In this document: positions 1 through 13,635 of the stretch, one piece after another
Numbering within the stretch: position 1 is the stretch's first letter
How the letters are laid out: every line of letters begins with the position of its first letter
Source of the DNA: Cyanophora paradoxa
Lineage: Eukaryota; Glaucocystophyceae; Cyanophorales; Cyanophoraceae
Reading direction: 5' to 3'
DNA: 64,000 nucleotides
Assembly: GCA_004431415.1 (NCBI GenBank)
Contig: QPMI01000193.1
Coordinates: 116,787 to 180,786, forward strand
Translations under genes and position numbers: made by a program
The notes under the pieces: model-generated
The model's input: only the letters and a program-made list of their open reading frames with translations
Databases searched by the model: none
What the model was told of the DNA's origin: nothing

Positions 1-610
1 GAGGGGCCGAGGACGGAGGAAAGCGCGCGGCGGCTGCAGCTGTTAAGAAAATGAAGTGGTTCTATAGCTAGTGCCACGGCGTGCAAATGACGCGCCCCCG
101 CGCCTCGCGCAGTGTAACTTATAAAATTACAATTACGGGATCTACTCGGTGACTTGCGGTCAGCTGCAGGGCCGACGGGACTCGCGATCGGGGCTCTACT
201 AGGCTATAGCTAGCTGCTAGCACCGCAGCCGCCTGCCATGGCCACGTATTCGCGGGTGGCACCGCGCCCCACAATTGCAACTTCGAATTCCATGTGCACG
301 CCGTGACGTGCATGCAATCGCGCGAAGGCCCACCGAATTCGAAGGAGGAGCTGGCGCGCGTCGACGCTTGATGCCCCTCCCTGCTCAGCGGCCTCTCGAC
401 CCCTTCACTGCAGCTCACGTTCCAGCTTTTCCGTTGTCTCGAGAGGCCTCCGGCACAACCCTAGAGCTACCTCTATCTTGAAGAATCGTCCGACGTTCCC
501 CTTGCAGCCCCCTAGTGCCGCAGGCCCTGATGCCCGTAAGATCCCGAGGCCCCCGCGCTCTCGATCAGCCACGCTGCGCATTTCGGACTCGCGATGCCTA
601 TCAGGGGGGA

Positions 611-3067
<2,457 letters not shown>

Positions 3068-3258
3068 GCTAGAAACGTGTGCCGGCACGCACGCCGCGAA
3101 GCTAGCCCGCTGCTCCATCCGCTGCCGAATCCCTGGCCGGGTACGCTGTTGGACGAGTTGGCAACTTCAGCGGGTTTGAGGCGCCGGCCTCAGCACAGCG
3201 ATCGATATCTTGCAGCACGTTGAAGCCGGTTGAAGCCTGCGGCGGAGCAGCGACGTGC
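3068..3258. promoter_or_regulatory. Putative bidirectional promoter between trpRS and LRR genes
   Basis: Only about 190 bp separate the ATG of the minus-strand tRNA synthetase gene from the ATG of the plus-strand LRR gene, so both 5' UTRs and core promoters must lie here or inside the transcribed ends. I see no TATA box or other clear element. The inference rests on the head-to-head arrangement alone. Confidence 0.4.
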
Positions 3259-6108
3259 ATGAGCGCGGCCCCCGGGCCCGCCTCGATCGTCGGCCGAGCG
3301 ATGCCGCGCGTGAAGACGCGGGTGCGCGTGCCGACGCGCGCGGTCGGCCACAGCTTCGCAGGTCGTCGAGCTCGCCCGCTTACCGCGTGCGCAGCTGGTC
3401 CGTGAGACCGGCCCGCCGCCCCTGCTCGAGCTCTGCATCCGAAACGCGGCGCGCCGGCTGAACCGCCTCCCCGACGACTGCATCGCGGTGCGCGCGGCGT
3501 CGCCTCAGCGCTGCACCGCGCGGACCGACGCCCGCGCGCCGCCGCAGACGCTGCAGGCGCTCCCGTTCGAGCTGGCGGAGCGCATCATGGCGGCGCTCGT
3601 CGAGAAGAAGGTGCGGCGCGCCGCGCGGCCGCGGGAAGCTTTCTCGGCCGCCGCGCGGGGCGCCGGGGTCGGCAAGACACCAGAGCTAGCGCCTTGGCGC
3701 GCGAGGGAGCATGCGCGGAATCCCCACCGGGCCCGGTGGATCGGTGGCGCTCACCCTGTGTAGCTAAGCTCTTGGAGCACCAAAGGCTAAACTCTCTAAG
3801 CTCACTTAAAGCCACCTCCGAACTCGCGCGACGACCTGATCTGTAAAGCTCGTTCTGCGCCCTTAGGACCTCTCTGCGATCAATTTCTTCGTCACGATCG
3901 GCGTACCCGTGGAGGTGCCCGCGTGCCTCTTCCCCTCCCCGCCCTCCGTCTTCCACGCCCCGCGCTAACACCGTACCCCGCCCAGTCCCTCGAGCTGCGG
4001 CGCTTCTCCAAGACCGATCGCATCTTCTTCGAGAACCTCGCCCGGTACCCCCCACCACAACCGGTCCCCGCCAGCACCGACTCGCCTCATCGAGTACCCT
4101 CCGCCCGCTAGCTCCCCGGTCTCCTCCTCCATACGCCGCATCTCCTTCCCTATGGACGCCGAGGTATCCCGTGTACCCCCCACCCCCGGTCCTGTACTCC
4201 GCGTGCCTCAACCGAGTACCCAGGACGCCGAGCTGGAGCTTGTCGCCGCCGTTTGCCCCAACCTCGAGCGCATCGACGTGTCCTCCTGCCTTTCCAGTAC
4301 CCCCCACCCCTGACCCCGTACCCCCCCACCCTCAAGTCAACGCACCGGCGCGCAGTGACGCTCGGGGGCATCGTGCGGGCGCTGCGGGCGCGGCCGGGCG
4401 TGACGGAGCTGCTCGCCTTCAACTCCGCGCAGGCCCGCGCCCCTCCCCCCCATCCGTCCATCCATCCACCCGCCTGCCGACCGCTTGTGCCGGCAGGTCT
4501 CGGCGGCGGACGCGGAGTTCGACGCGGGGGCCTTCTCGGGGCTGGAGGCCCTCTCCCTCGGCTCCGGCTCCCGCCTCCACGACGACGCCCTCGCAGCCAT
4601 CGCCAGGCCCGCCCCCAGCCCCCCCTCTCCCTTCCCTTCCCTTCCCCCCCCCCCCCCCCCCCCTCTCTTACAAAGCTGCCGCGGGGCTGGCCCCCTCCCC
4701 TCGTCCTCGAGCTCTCCGCCCCGCCCCGCCCCGCGCCGCCCGCCCCGCGCCGCCCGCGCCGCCCCGCGCCTCGCCGCTGATGCGGGGTGCATGTAGGAGC
4801 TGTCCGCGGCTGGAGCGGCTGCTGCTGCGGGAGTGCTGGCGCCTCTCGGACGCCTCGCTGGCGGCCCTCGCCGAGCACTGCCCCCGCCTCGCCCTCCTCG
4901 CCCTCTCCGACGCCCGCGAGGTCCCCGGCCCCCCGCCCCAGCCCCTCCTCGCCCCTCCCCCGCCTCCAGCTCCTCGCTAGCTCCTGGCCCACCTTAGAAA
5001 CGCCCGCCATTCATGAAAGAGGGCGACGAGCGCGAGCCGGCGGGCCCCGGGCGACACCCCGTACCCCCCGACGCCTCGCCCCCGCAGGTGACGGACTTCG
5101 GGCTGGCGAAGCTCGCGCGCCGCTGCCCGAGGCTCGCCGAGCTCGAGCTCAAGTCCCTCCCCCAGGCCCGCCCTCCTCCCCCAGAGCGAGACGCTAGCAC
5201 GGGGAGAGACAGAGAAGCGAGCAGGAGCACAGAGGGCGCTCCGGGGCTCTTCCGCCGCCCCGCCCTTCCCCCGCCCTTCCTCGCCTTCGCCTGATCGGCC
5301 TCGGGGCGGGGGGCCAGGTGACGGACCTCTTCCTGTCGCGGGCGGCGGCGTGCCTGCCGGGCCTCGCCGCCCTCCACCTCGAGCACCTCCCCAAGGCCCC
5401 CCCGCCGCGCCGCGCCCCGCCCCCGAGGGCTCTGAGGGGCCGGGGCGCAGGTGACGGACGAGGGCGTGCTGCGCATCGCCCGCGCCTGCACGCGCCTCCG
5501 CGCCCTCGGCCTCCACCACCTCGACAGGCGCCCCCGCGCCCCGCCCGGCCCCTGCTCGCCCGCGGCCGCTGAGAGGGGGCGGGGCAGCTGCTCGGGGGCC
5601 TGGCGGATGCGCTGGCGGGCTCCCGGCGCCCTGCCTGGCGGCCCTCGCCGAGCTCCGCCTCTCCTCCCTCCACACCTCCGACGCCGCCCTCTGCGCCCTC
5701 GCCGCCCGGCCCGCCCCCCGCCCCGCCCCCGCCGCAGGAGCCGCCCCCCGCGCCCCCGCTGAGGCCCGCGCAGGTGCCCCCTCGTGCGCCTCTCCCTCAT
5801 CGGGTGCACGGTCAAGGTGCGCAAGTGGTGCCCCCCTCCGCCCCAGCTCCCCCCAGCTCCCCCCACTAAAGGCGCTTGGGCGGCAGCGGGCCCCCGACCG
5901 ACCCCACATCGCCCGCGCCCTCCGGTGCCCCCCGCTGCATGACCCCAGGCGAACACAGCAACGCCTGTACCCCCATTCTCACGGGCCTCCCTCCAGGGCG
6001 GCGCGGGGGGCGGGGCTCGAGGTGGAGACCGACGGGTCCCTCCCCGAGGCGCGCCCGCACCCGGCCCCGTGCCCGAACGATCCACGTACCCCCCGCGCGC
6101 TGGTCTGA
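3259..6108 (+). CDS. F-box-like, AMN1-type leucine-rich-repeat protein (multi-exon)
   Basis: Probably an adaptor of an SCF-type ubiquitin ligase. Exons 1-3 (3259-3309, 3362-3487, 3548-3610) join in phase 0 across 52- and 60-nt GT-AG introns. Exon 3 reads TLQALPFELAERIMAALVEK, resembling an F-box helix. Downstream exons each encode about one LRR of the cysteine-containing AMN1 type: LVAAVCPNLERIDVSSC, SCPRLERLLLRECWRLSDAS, VTDFGLAKLARRCPRLAELE, VTDLFLSRAAACLPGLAALH and VTDEGVLRIARACTRLRALG, then RLSSLHTSDAALCALAA. Several exons start exactly at the VTD of a repeat, so intron positions follow the repeats. GC donors appear after 4432, 4606, 5165, 5395 and perhaps 5527. The region 3,611-3,990 and the repeat near 5,590-5,700 could not be joined cleanly, and the last exon (to TGA at 6106-6108) is tentative. 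Confidence 0.72.
4644..4663 (+). repeat. Poly-C tract in LRR-gene intron
   Basis: Twenty uninterrupted C residues within the intron that opens with GC at 4607. It may serve as part of the polypyrimidine tract; length is probably unstable. Confidence 0.85.
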
Positions 6109-6345
6109 GCGGGCTCCGGACAGGTGGTAGACTTCGCATGCAGCTGGGGCGACTAGGGCAGCAGTAGAGGCTGTAGAGCCAGTGCTGGCCTGCTTCAAAC
6201 TTGAAAACTTTGATGCAAGCAAGCTTGCACCGCAGCACCGCCTACCGAGCACCGTGGCACGCGCCGCTCAGCGGCTGCCCGCAGCCGAGCACGCTGCCCG
6301 GCACTCGTGCTTGAGCTTGCACCGCAAAACCGCTTGCGCCGCTGC

Positions 6346-6489
6346 CTAGCTGCGCCGCTGATCGCAGCAGAGCACGCCCGGCCGTCCAGACCGTGTTCTC
6401 TAGATCTTGCTGCGCTCAGCACGCCGCCGAAATCGAGCTTATACCGCAGTACCGCGTGCGCATGCGCCGCTGCCCGCAGCCGAGCACGC
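6346..6489 (+). repeat. Intergenic direct repeat, copy 1
   Basis: About 140 bp beginning CTAGCTGCGCCGCTGAT that recurs diverged at 7465-7606. Shared landmarks in both are AGCACGCCCGGCCGT, GCTGCGCTCAGCACG and CCGAAATCGAGCTTATACCG. No coding sense; seems part of a dispersed or locally duplicated intergenic repeat. Confidence 0.7.
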
Positions 6490-6551
6490 GTGACCGAGCC
6501 GAGGGGTCGCGCGCGAAGCGCGCGACCCCGAGGGGAGGACTCTGCGCATGT

Positions 6552-6830
6552 GCGTGCCACTAGGACTCTTTCATTAGATCTAGATCCCGGTTCCCCCCTT
6601 GCACGGAAGTTGCACCCCCGGCGCGAAAATCGCGGCCGGGCCACTAGTTGCAAGGGGGGAAAGAAGACCGAAGGTCTTCCCCCCTTGCTTCCCGTTCCCT
6701 CGCTTCAGCCAAAAGTTTTCTATGAGGCCATTTTCGAGGTCCAGTATGCAACACCAGAAAAAAATGATGCTTTATTCGCGTTCCGATTGGCTCGGTGGAC
6801 CGGTCAGCCTTCGACTTTCGAGCGTCAAAT
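6552..6830 (+). repeat. Composite dispersed repeat with GC-rich hairpin, copy 1
   Basis: The left part (about 6552-6648, TGCCACTAGGACTCTTTCAT through CGGCCGGGCCACTAGT) recurs at 28,727-28,922 (interrupted) and at 36,214-36,297. The right part starts with an inverted repeat, GCAAGGGGGG and CCCCCCTTGC flanking AAGAAGACCGAAGGTCTT (about 6649-6687), followed by about 140 bp. It recurs at about 35,257-35,430, where the left part is absent, so the two parts are separable repeat modules. Confidence 0.7.
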
Positions 6831-7223
6831 GTTGAAAAATTACCGGATGAGTTGTGGTTAGGGGTGAAACCTGGGCGAAGTCTTTTTCCACTTGCGCTAA
6901 ATAAATGTTCAGTCGAGGGGAAAAAGTGGTTTCACAGCTCGTTTTTTTTCCTAATCGACTCGACATGCCCGTTGTATGGGCAAGGGTAGCCGGCGATCGC
7001 GATAACTTTTCACCCGTCGCAGAACGGCTAGTCTCCTCGCAACAGCTTGTAGCCGGCAAGCTACCGGGTAGAATGCACTAGCTTGCGCCGGGGAATTCCG
7101 AACACCCGAGGGGAAATTGGTCAAAAACCGGATTTCGGCCGTGTCGGGTCGACCGGTAAAAAAAACGAGCTGTGAATTTTCGAGGGGAAAACGAACTTCT
7201 CCTCACTCCGGTCTTTGAATTTC

Positions 7224-7418
7224 TTGCGCGGTTATGCATGGAACCAGTTCTCCCTAGCTGTCTCCTCTAGATTTCGGCTTCGTCGCAGTGCATGCGCCTC
7301 GTACGCCTTGCGCATGCTCTTCGTTGCGCGGTTCTGCATGGATCCCGGAACGTTAACCACTTCTCCCTAGCGCTGTCTCCTCTAGATTTCCACTTTCTCG
7401 CACTGCGCCGCGTACGCC
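7224..7418 (+). repeat. Imperfect tandem duplication, 100-bp period
   Basis: Two units start with TTGCGCGGTT at 7224 and 7324 and share TCTCCCTAGC and TGTCTCCTCTAGATTT. The second unit carries a small insertion. No coding potential is evident. Confidence 0.65.
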
Positions 7419-7464
7419 GCACGGTACCCGTGCCGCCTGGACTACTTTTGACTGCATACGGTGC

Positions 7465-7606
7465 CTAGCTGCGCCGCTGATTGCAGCCGAGCACGCCCGG
7501 CCGTGCAGATCTAGACCGTGCTCTCTTGCTGCGCTCAGCACGTCTCCGAAATCGAGCTTATACCGCAGAACCGCGTGCGCTGCGCATGCCCGCAGCCGAG
7601 CACGCC
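7465..7606 (+). repeat. Intergenic direct repeat, copy 2
   Basis: Second copy of the repeat at 6346-6489, with small insertions and deletions. Together they bracket the composite repeat at 6552-6830 and the 100-bp tandem repeat at 7224-7418. Confidence 0.7.
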
Positions 7607-8085
7607 GGCCGGGCCGGGCGCTCTTGTTGCGGTCGACACTCCGCTGCTCGGCTTCTCGGTTTCGCCGCGGTGCTTGCTTCGGCAGATTGCCCCGCAGCCT
7701 TATAATTATGCCCGGTAGCTATAGTAGCTTCGCCAAATTGCGCGCGTGAGTCTGCTGCTGTGCAAGTCCGCATCAGATGGGACGGCGAGCTGCGCATGCA
7801 GCCGCTTCTGTGCCCGGAGACGTCGTCCCGGGGCGGGACTTTTTTCCAAATAACTGTCGTCCTGTGCAGGAACCTTTCTCGAAGCGTGTGCGCTTCGATG
7901 CAGCTATCATCATGGCTATTACGAACGCCGGCCCGCTACGGCCGCTGGCTGCACTGCAGCTTAAGCTTCAGCAGTGTTTGCAACAGCCGCCAGTTACCTT
8001 ATTCAGCAGCAGCTCAGCGGAAGCCCTTCCCTTGGCGGGTTTCAGACGACGATAAGAGGCGCTCGAGGCGGCGGGACGCCTCACC

Positions 8086-8238
8086 ATGCTCTTGCAAGAC
8101 GGCGTTCTTCAGGACCGGCGCCGCTGGCTGCCGCTCATGATCACCCCCAAGGTCGACTTCCGCCCCGATCCCCTCCAGAAGGCCTGGATCGACTATGTCT
8201 ACGGCGAGCCCTCTGCAGACATCACCATCATCTTTTAG
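8086..8238 (+). CDS. Orphan exon-like ORF of 50 codons, unrecognised
   Basis: ATG at 8086, TAG at 8236-8238. The peptide includes RRRWLPLMITPKVDFRPDP and KAWIDYVYGEPSADITIIF, which look like coding sequence (aromatic and acidic residues, well-formed C terminus) and unlike the low-complexity shadows around them. Upstream the same frame is closed by TAA at 8053-8055 and no partner exon was found. It could be the last exon of a decayed or captured gene. I assign no function. Confidence 0.35.
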   Translation: MLLQDGVLQDRRRWLPLMITPKVDFRPDPLQKAWIDYVYGEPSADITIIF

Positions 8239-9745
8239 CCAGCTGTTCAGGGTTAGCGGTAGGCCGTGCGAACAGAGTTGATGCGGAGCGTTTTTTGGCT
8301 CCAGAACAATCTTTCATATAGTGTGCGCTGAGTCTGTCGACGTCCTTTCATTTGCTCTTTTTTTATTCGATTTCATCGCAGCGTGTGCTTATCGGGCCTT
8401 TTCTATTATCGGGCCTTTTTGGAAACGGGGTAGGGCCCCCGTTTTCGGTAACTCACAAAATGACGAGTCTGCTCATCTCCCGATCCAGCTCCGAGCTCTT
8501 AACCCAGTGTTAGTGCATGCATAAGAGCCCCGAATTCGTTGTCAGAACCCGGAAAGAGCGGAATGCTGCGCGGAAAAAAGGACCGGACCCTTTCCTAAAC
8601 TATCCCTTGCAGCGCCTGATCCTGTGGTCGCATAGGGGCCGGACCAAGTGCATAAGAAAGCTCTTGCAATGCTCGGCAGAGCTTGTCATACATGCCAGTG
8701 CTCGGGAAGCAGCGCGTGGCGCGCTAGGCCGCATCAAGTACCTGTTGTACCGAACGCGGAATAACTTGGTGGCCTGCGGCCAAAAGGTCGGCGCTAGCCG
8801 TTCTTGCTTCAGCTTCGAGCTTGATCTCGAGCTTGAGACTCGCGATGAAGTCTGATGGTTTGAGCATTGAGCTTGAGCTCAAGCCACAAAGCCTGTGCTC
8901 AAGCGGAACGCGCTTGACAGCGAGCCAAGAGGCTTAATATAGAGCTCGAGCTTGAGCTCGATCGAGTTTGAGCTCAAGTTCATCGACCGGCTCTCTGTTA
9001 TTACCGAGTGTCGCCGCTCGGTTGTACCCGTCGCTCGCGATCGAAGTGTGCACCGAGTCGCTTCTCTCCTTGCGCGCGGGGGCGTCCTTGAGCATGTCGG
9101 GCATCAACTACATCTACGATTTAGATGTTTGAACGCGTTTCGGAGCTCCCACCGTGCCTGTATCGCGCAGCTGCAGAAGAGTCGCACACACATCGCGATC
9201 AGCAATTTCTTAGGCGAAGGCTTGTTTTTACGTGTAATCGCGTCTTTCGACGGCCACGCTTTCGGATCTGAGAAAATGGTCTGGAGATATTGACCTCCTC
9301 TACACTTTGAACGCGATTCCTGTTCGTCTGGTTCGTTCCTAGTCGAGTGCGCTCCTGCCAAAGAATTTGTATGAGAGCCATGAACTTAGAAGCAATTAAC
9401 GGCTAGCGCCGAAAAAAAGAGCTCCTGCGAGTTTCGGCCTATCGAGTTGCAGTACCCGTGCATTAAGCCGGCGAGCTAGCCGACAGGCTCGCTAGCTGGC
9501 CAGCGTAGCTAGGTGAGCTCCGGCGCCGGCTAGCGGCTTGCAGGACTTCAATTCGGCGCGCCGCGGCGCCGGCCGCCCGGCGCTGGCGCCGCCCCGGGCC
9601 ATGGCCAGCTGCAGCCTGCAGGCTGTACGGTTGCCGGCCGGCGCCGCGGCGCTGGCCACCTCAGCTCCGGATCCGCACTGCGGCAGCTGCGCATGCCGAT
9701 GCATATGGCGAGCTCGAGCTGATATCGATGCCATGATGCGCGCGC
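8239..9745. other. Intergenic DNA rich in GAGCTC/AAGCTT-like motifs
   Basis: No convincing gene. Between about 8,812 and 8,980 the sequence repeats GAGCTTGAGCTCAAG-like units in both orientations, giving many short inverted repeats. Open frames at 8,517-8,855 and 8,952-9,293 have no recognisable domain and are probably chance. Confidence 0.5.
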
Positions 9746-9793
9746 GCATGCGCAGCTGCACTGCGGCAGCTGCCGCAGTGCAGCTGCGCATGC
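9746..9793. repeat. Perfect 48-bp palindrome
   Basis: Self-complementary with no spacer, centred at 9769.5; the left arm starts GCATGCGCAGCTGCACTGCG. It could extrude as a cruciform or mark an old inverted duplication. It lies 240 bp from the LTR element but outside it. Confidence 0.9.
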
Positions 9794-9813
9794 CGATGGC
9801 GAGCTAGCTTATA

Positions 9814-9841
9814 GCGCTCGCCGAGTCAACTCGGCGAGCGC
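9814..9841. repeat. Short hairpin (13-bp arms, 2-nt spacer)
   Basis: Arms GCGCTCGCCGAGT and ACTCGGCGAGCGC flank CA. It lies in the same palindrome-dense stretch as the 48-bp palindrome. No gene end is nearby, so it is unlikely to be a terminator. Confidence 0.8.
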
Positions 9842-10029
9842 GAGCACCCAGCTAGCTCGACCTAGGCCTACCCCGTTTCCAACCGGCGGCCGCCGGGCCG
9901 GCCCAGTCAGAGGCTCATGCATATGATCAGCGGCTCAGAGCCCGAGAAGAGGCCGCCGCGTGCTAGTCTATTTTTTTTAATCATAATCTGTGTTCAACGG
10001 TTTATCTTTAACCTTCGACCTGCCGCGCG

Positions 10030-10285
10030 TGTCGGATGAGAGGATTCCCACCCGGTGCAGCGTCCGTGCGGTCACGCACGGGCTGGGGCTGTAGCTGGGA
10101 GCACAAGTGGTCTATTCACAAGTGTACCCGTCCAGGGATCGCGTACCCCCAAACGGAGTCGCGCCCGGCGCTAAGTCAGAATACAGAGAGTGCTAGAGCT
10201 AGCTGCTCGATAGCACTAGACTAGGGCTAGCGGCTACGCATAGACTGCCGGCTAGCCTAATCCGAGGGAATCGCGGCACGCGACA
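10030..10285 (-). repeat. Left LTR (3' LTR of the element)
   Basis: 256 bp, TGTCG...CGACA, identical by eye to 28433-28688. It is preceded by GCGCG, the target duplication. Confidence 0.97.
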
Positions 10286-10974
10286 ACTCCTCACTCTGCA
10301 TACGGTGCGTCCTCGCACCGGACCGCGCCAAGCCGAACGTCGAGTCTGCATGCTCGACGGGGCGTCCACCCCACCGCCGGGGTGTGCACCAACCACGGCA
10401 GCGACAGGGCGGCGGCGAGTGAACTCCTCTCGAAGTAGAATGTCCGTCGTCAGCAACCAGATATGCCAGGTAGCATAGCTCGCGACCGAAATAGGAGCCG
10501 ATACCAGCATAGTGCATGTACCTAGGCAACCCCAGGCCAAGCTCGAAAGATGGAAAAGCATAGAACTCGAAACCCCCAAAAGCTGGCCCAAACTCGCTCC
10601 AACGGCGAGAGCCGAAGGAGAGTGGCACGGATGGGAAGTTTCACCGCCTCGGGAAGAAACCAGCGAGGAGGTATCCGGGCCGCCCATCAGGCCCAACGAA
10701 AGGATAGGGCACGACTGAGTGCACCCCCAGCCAGCAACCTCGAGCCCCTCACGGACCCGCAGGCACCCGGGAGGCCTACACCCAGCCACTCTCCACGAGC
10801 GACGGGCCCAGATCCCAGAAAATGGAACGAAAGGCCCAGATGGCGCCCCGTGATTGGCCACCAGCCAACCCACGTCCCACCTCGGAAGCCAGGGCTGAGG
10901 CAAAGCGGGCAAAGAAATCTGCCCCACGGCGCAAGCACAGCGATCGCAAAGGGAACAGCAATGGGACGAGCTTC
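10286..10974 (-). other. 3' non-coding region of the retrotransposon with weak polypurine tract
   Basis: Between the integrase stop and the 3' LTR there are about 690 bp. Immediately inside the LTR, read on the minus strand, lies GCAGAGTGAGGAGT, the best candidate polypurine tract though interrupted by T. Minus-strand frames at 10199-10978 and 10257-10628 are open but show no domain, and one runs into the LTR. I see no env-like product. Confidence 0.6.
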
Positions 10975-13635
10975 TCACAGGTCGTCGACCAAAATCGCGT
11001 CATCCATCTCAACCTCGTCGCCCTCGGCAGCCCGCTCGGGGCCCTCGGCGTCGACGTCAGGGGCGAGAGGTGGATTTTGTTCTTGAGCGGGCGAGTCCGC
11101 GAGTGCGGGGTCGATCGCCGGCTCGTCGGCGTTCACAGCAGTCTTCCGAGGCCGACCAACGCGGGGACGGGCTTGAGACTCGGAGAGACGCGTGCGGAAC
11201 GGAAGCATGCAGTCGATGTGGGCAACAGTCTCACGCAGAGGACGGGTACGGGCATCGTCCTTGGCGGAGTAGGGCTTAGCCGACCCCTTGACCGTGTAGG
11301 TGTAACCGCCAGGGTTAACACCAGTCACAGTGTAGGGCCCGACCCACGAATTGTACAGCCCTTTGTTGTGTTCGCCCATCCAGCACAATACCTTGTCGCC
11401 AACCTCAAAGCGGCGACGATGAGGCGGGTTGCCGGTGCGAGCAACCATGCGGTTCCGATAGAACCGACGGTACTCGCGCGAGGCAGCGTCGGCGCTCGCG
11501 GCAGCTCGCGTCATCGCGAGAAGGTAATCAGCCGGGTGCGTGTGGTCGGGGTTCACGAAGCGGACGCCGGCTCCGAAGCGCACTTCGCAGGGCAGGTGCA
11601 CTTCAGAACCGCGGTGCAAGACCATCGGGGAGAACCCGGTGGCGGAGTGCACGGTGGTCCGCAACGCGAGAACGATATCGGCGTTGTAAAGAGGCCAGTC
11701 AGAGAGCGGCCGCTTGTGCTCACGGCACATGGCGTAAGCGAGAGTCTTGTAGACTCCGCCCAGGCGCTCGGCGCCGCCGTTCGAGGCGTGGTGGTAGGCG
11801 GCCGCGTGCACGAACCGGGTACCCTTCTCCTTGAAGAACGCGTTCCACGCGCCCCCAACGAGTTGGGACCCGCGGTCCGTCAGGATGCGCGCGGGCACGC
11901 CCTCGTGCGTATAGAAGTCGATCGCGGTGGCGAGCAAGGCCTCGCCGGAGATACGGGAGAGCGGGTAGATATAGCAGAACTTGGTGTATGCGTCGACGTA
12001 CGCGATGATGTATCGCGAACCGTCTTCGTGCATATCCAAGTGGAAGATATCCACCTGCCACAGGTCTCCCTTGCCCGAAGGCTGTATCACCTGAATGGCG
12101 GTACGGCGGGGCTTCGCGGCCTTCGCGAACTGACAGTGCGGGCATGACCGCACAAAGCGAGCGATGGAGGCGTACATGCCAGGCCACCAGAACCGCAGGG
12201 CGATCCGACGGGCTATCACGGGCGCGCCTCGATGGGCCCAGCCCTCGTGATAGGCGTAGAGCACCCTGTCGATCCAAGCGTCCGGCAAGACGGGTAGGAA
12301 CCGGCCGGCAGGGACCAAGGGGTTGCGCTCGATGACGCCGTCGTCGGCCAGGCTGAACTCGCCGGCCAGGCGTGCAAAGCGCTCCTTGGCCCGCAGGCAG
12401 TGAGCGCAGCTGGGCGAGCAGGGATCTGCGTCGCGCCTCGAGCCGCGGGTACAGACAGTTGGATTCTCGCCCTCTGCGTGGAAGGCGAGAAGCTTCTTGC
12501 AGAAGGAATCCTCCTTCTGAGCGGCGAGCAGACGCTTGCGCTTCTCGGGCGGGAACATACGGCGCAGCGCGTCGGGGAGCGCCCCATCGACGGCTGGCGA
12601 GGGTCCGCAGGCCCACGCGTCGAGGACGGTATCCACGAAGACCGGCTTGCACGGCGGGCGAACGTCCCGGCCTCTAGGGTCGAGTTCTACCCACCGCTGC
12701 GGGGCAGCGGCCTCGGCGGCGACCGTCTCAGGCTCGAGCGGGGCGGCGTCGTCGGAAGCCTGCCCGCGGGCAGAGGGGCGACCTCGAGCCCGCGGCGCTG
12801 GCTTGGGGTCCGGGGGGACCGGCCGAACGCGGATCTGGTGGCGAGCAGTCTCCGGGGAGAGCGAGCGTCGGCGCGGAGGCCCGGGAGGCGGCTCGCCCTC
12901 AGGGTCCTCCGGCTCCCACTCAATATGAATCGGCACCGGCCGATCCGAGGGGTCGACCGGGGAGCGCCAGTGGCGCGTGTTGTACTCATCTCGAGGCTGC
13001 CGCCTCAAGGCGGGGCCGCGAGGGAAGAGCGCGTCGGGATGCAGGGGCCGCGGCTCGGCAAATCCCTTGGCGCCCCACCGACGGGGCCCGGTTTCCGAGC
13101 GCTTCGGGACTCGCTCCGCAAGAGCGAGGGGGAAGCCGTCAGCGTCGCAGGCGTCGGAGGGGACAGGCCCTTCCGGCAGCGACTCGTCATCGATCTCGCC
13201 CGAGGCCTCGGCCTCTGCGTGAGCGTCCTCTAGCAGCGCGGCCGGGGCGCCCAGGTCGCCCTCAGGGGCGTCGGGCATCTCCGCGTCCGAGGGAGCCTCG
13301 CGCTCCTCGACAGCGGGCGCCGGGCCCGGCTCTCGTCGTTTCGGGGGCGGCGAGACCGACTCTGGCGCGGGAGGCGCGAAGCGCTCTGGGGCGGCCCGCG
13401 CTCGCTTGCGCGTGGCGGCGTCAGTAGCCGAGGCGGAGGCCTTGGCCTCAGCGAACCCAGCCGACGCAGCAAGCTTGGCGAGCTCGCGGGGCAGGCGTCG
13501 CGGCGCGCGCTCTGGCGGCGGGGGCTCGGCGTCGGAATCGGTTTCCGCAGCACCGCCAGCCTCACCCTCAGGCTCGGGCGCGGGCGCTTCAGGGGCGCCG
13601 GCGTCGGGCTCGGCCTCAGGAGCACTGGCTGGCAC
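10975..13635 (-). CDS. pol: Integrase with long disordered N-terminal extension (886 codons open)
   Basis: Joins element cDNA to target DNA. The first roughly 350 residues are Pro/Glu/Ala-rich and probably disordered. A zinc-binding HHCC module follows (HEGWAH near residue 462, CPHC near 500). The catalytic core shows WQVDIFHLD (Asp near 525), ILTDRGSQ (Asp near 585) and NGGAERLGG (Glu near 622). The C-terminal domain has WVGPYTVTGVNPGGYTY, the GPY/F motif, near 765. A basic VGRPRK patch recalls an AT-hook; there is no chromodomain. The frame is intact, but its 5' end is GTG at 13635, inside the RT frame by 20 nt and offset by +1. It is therefore probably made by frameshifting or reinitiation, not from its own ATG. 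Confidence 0.95.
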   Translation of the reverse strand: MPASAPEAEPDAGAPEAPAPEPEGEAGGAAETDSDAEPPPPERAPRRLPRELAKLAASAGFAEAKASASATDAATRKRARAAPERFAPPAPESVSPPPKRREPGPAPAVEEREAPSDAEMPDAPEGDLGAPAALLEDAHAEAEASGEIDDESLPEGPVPSDACDADGFPLALAERVPKRSETGPRRWGAKGFAEPRPLHPDALFPRGPALRRQPRDEYNTRHWRSPVDPSDRPVPIHIEWEPEDPEGEPPPGPPRRRSLSPETARHQIRVRPVPPDPKPAPRARGRPSARGQASDDAAPLEPETVAAEAAAPQRWVELDPRGRDVRPPCKPVFVDTVLDAWACGPSPAVDGALPDALRRMFPPEKRKRLLAAQKEDSFCKKLLAFHAEGENPTVCTRGSRRDADPCSPSCAHCLRAKERFARLAGEFSLADDGVIERNPLVPAGRFLPVLPDAWIDRVLYAYHEGWAHRGAPVIARRIALRFWWPGMYASIARFVRSCPHCQFAKAAKPRRTAIQVIQPSGKGDLWQVDIFHLDMHEDGSRYIIAYVDAYTKFCYIYPLSRISGEALLATAIDFYTHEGVPARILTDRGSQLVGGAWNAFFKEKGTRFVHAAAYHHASNGGAERLGGVYKTLAYAMCREHKRPLSDWPLYNADIVLALRTTVHSATGFSPMVLHRGSEVHLPCEVRFGAGVRFVNPDHTHPADYLLAMTRAAASADAASREYRRFYRNRMVARTGNPPHRRRFEVGDKVLCWMGEHNKGLYNSWVGPYTVTGVNPGGYTYTVKGSAKPYSAKDDARTRPLRETVAHIDCMLPFRTRLSESQARPRVGRPRKTAVNADEPAIDPALADSPAQEQNPPLAPDVDAEGPERAAEGDEVEMDDAILVDDL

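Noticed and set aside
9814-9841. Transcription terminator hairpin
   Set aside because: Eukaryotic context and no gene ending nearby; recorded only as a hairpin.
10199-10978. Possible env-like or extra ORF between integrase and 3' LTR
   Set aside because: No signal peptide plus TM anchor arrangement, overlaps the LTR, and an alternative frame is equally open.
10822-12147. 441-codon plus-strand ORF over the integrase
   Set aside because: Antisense to the well-supported integrase frame; no domain, composition typical of a complementary shadow.
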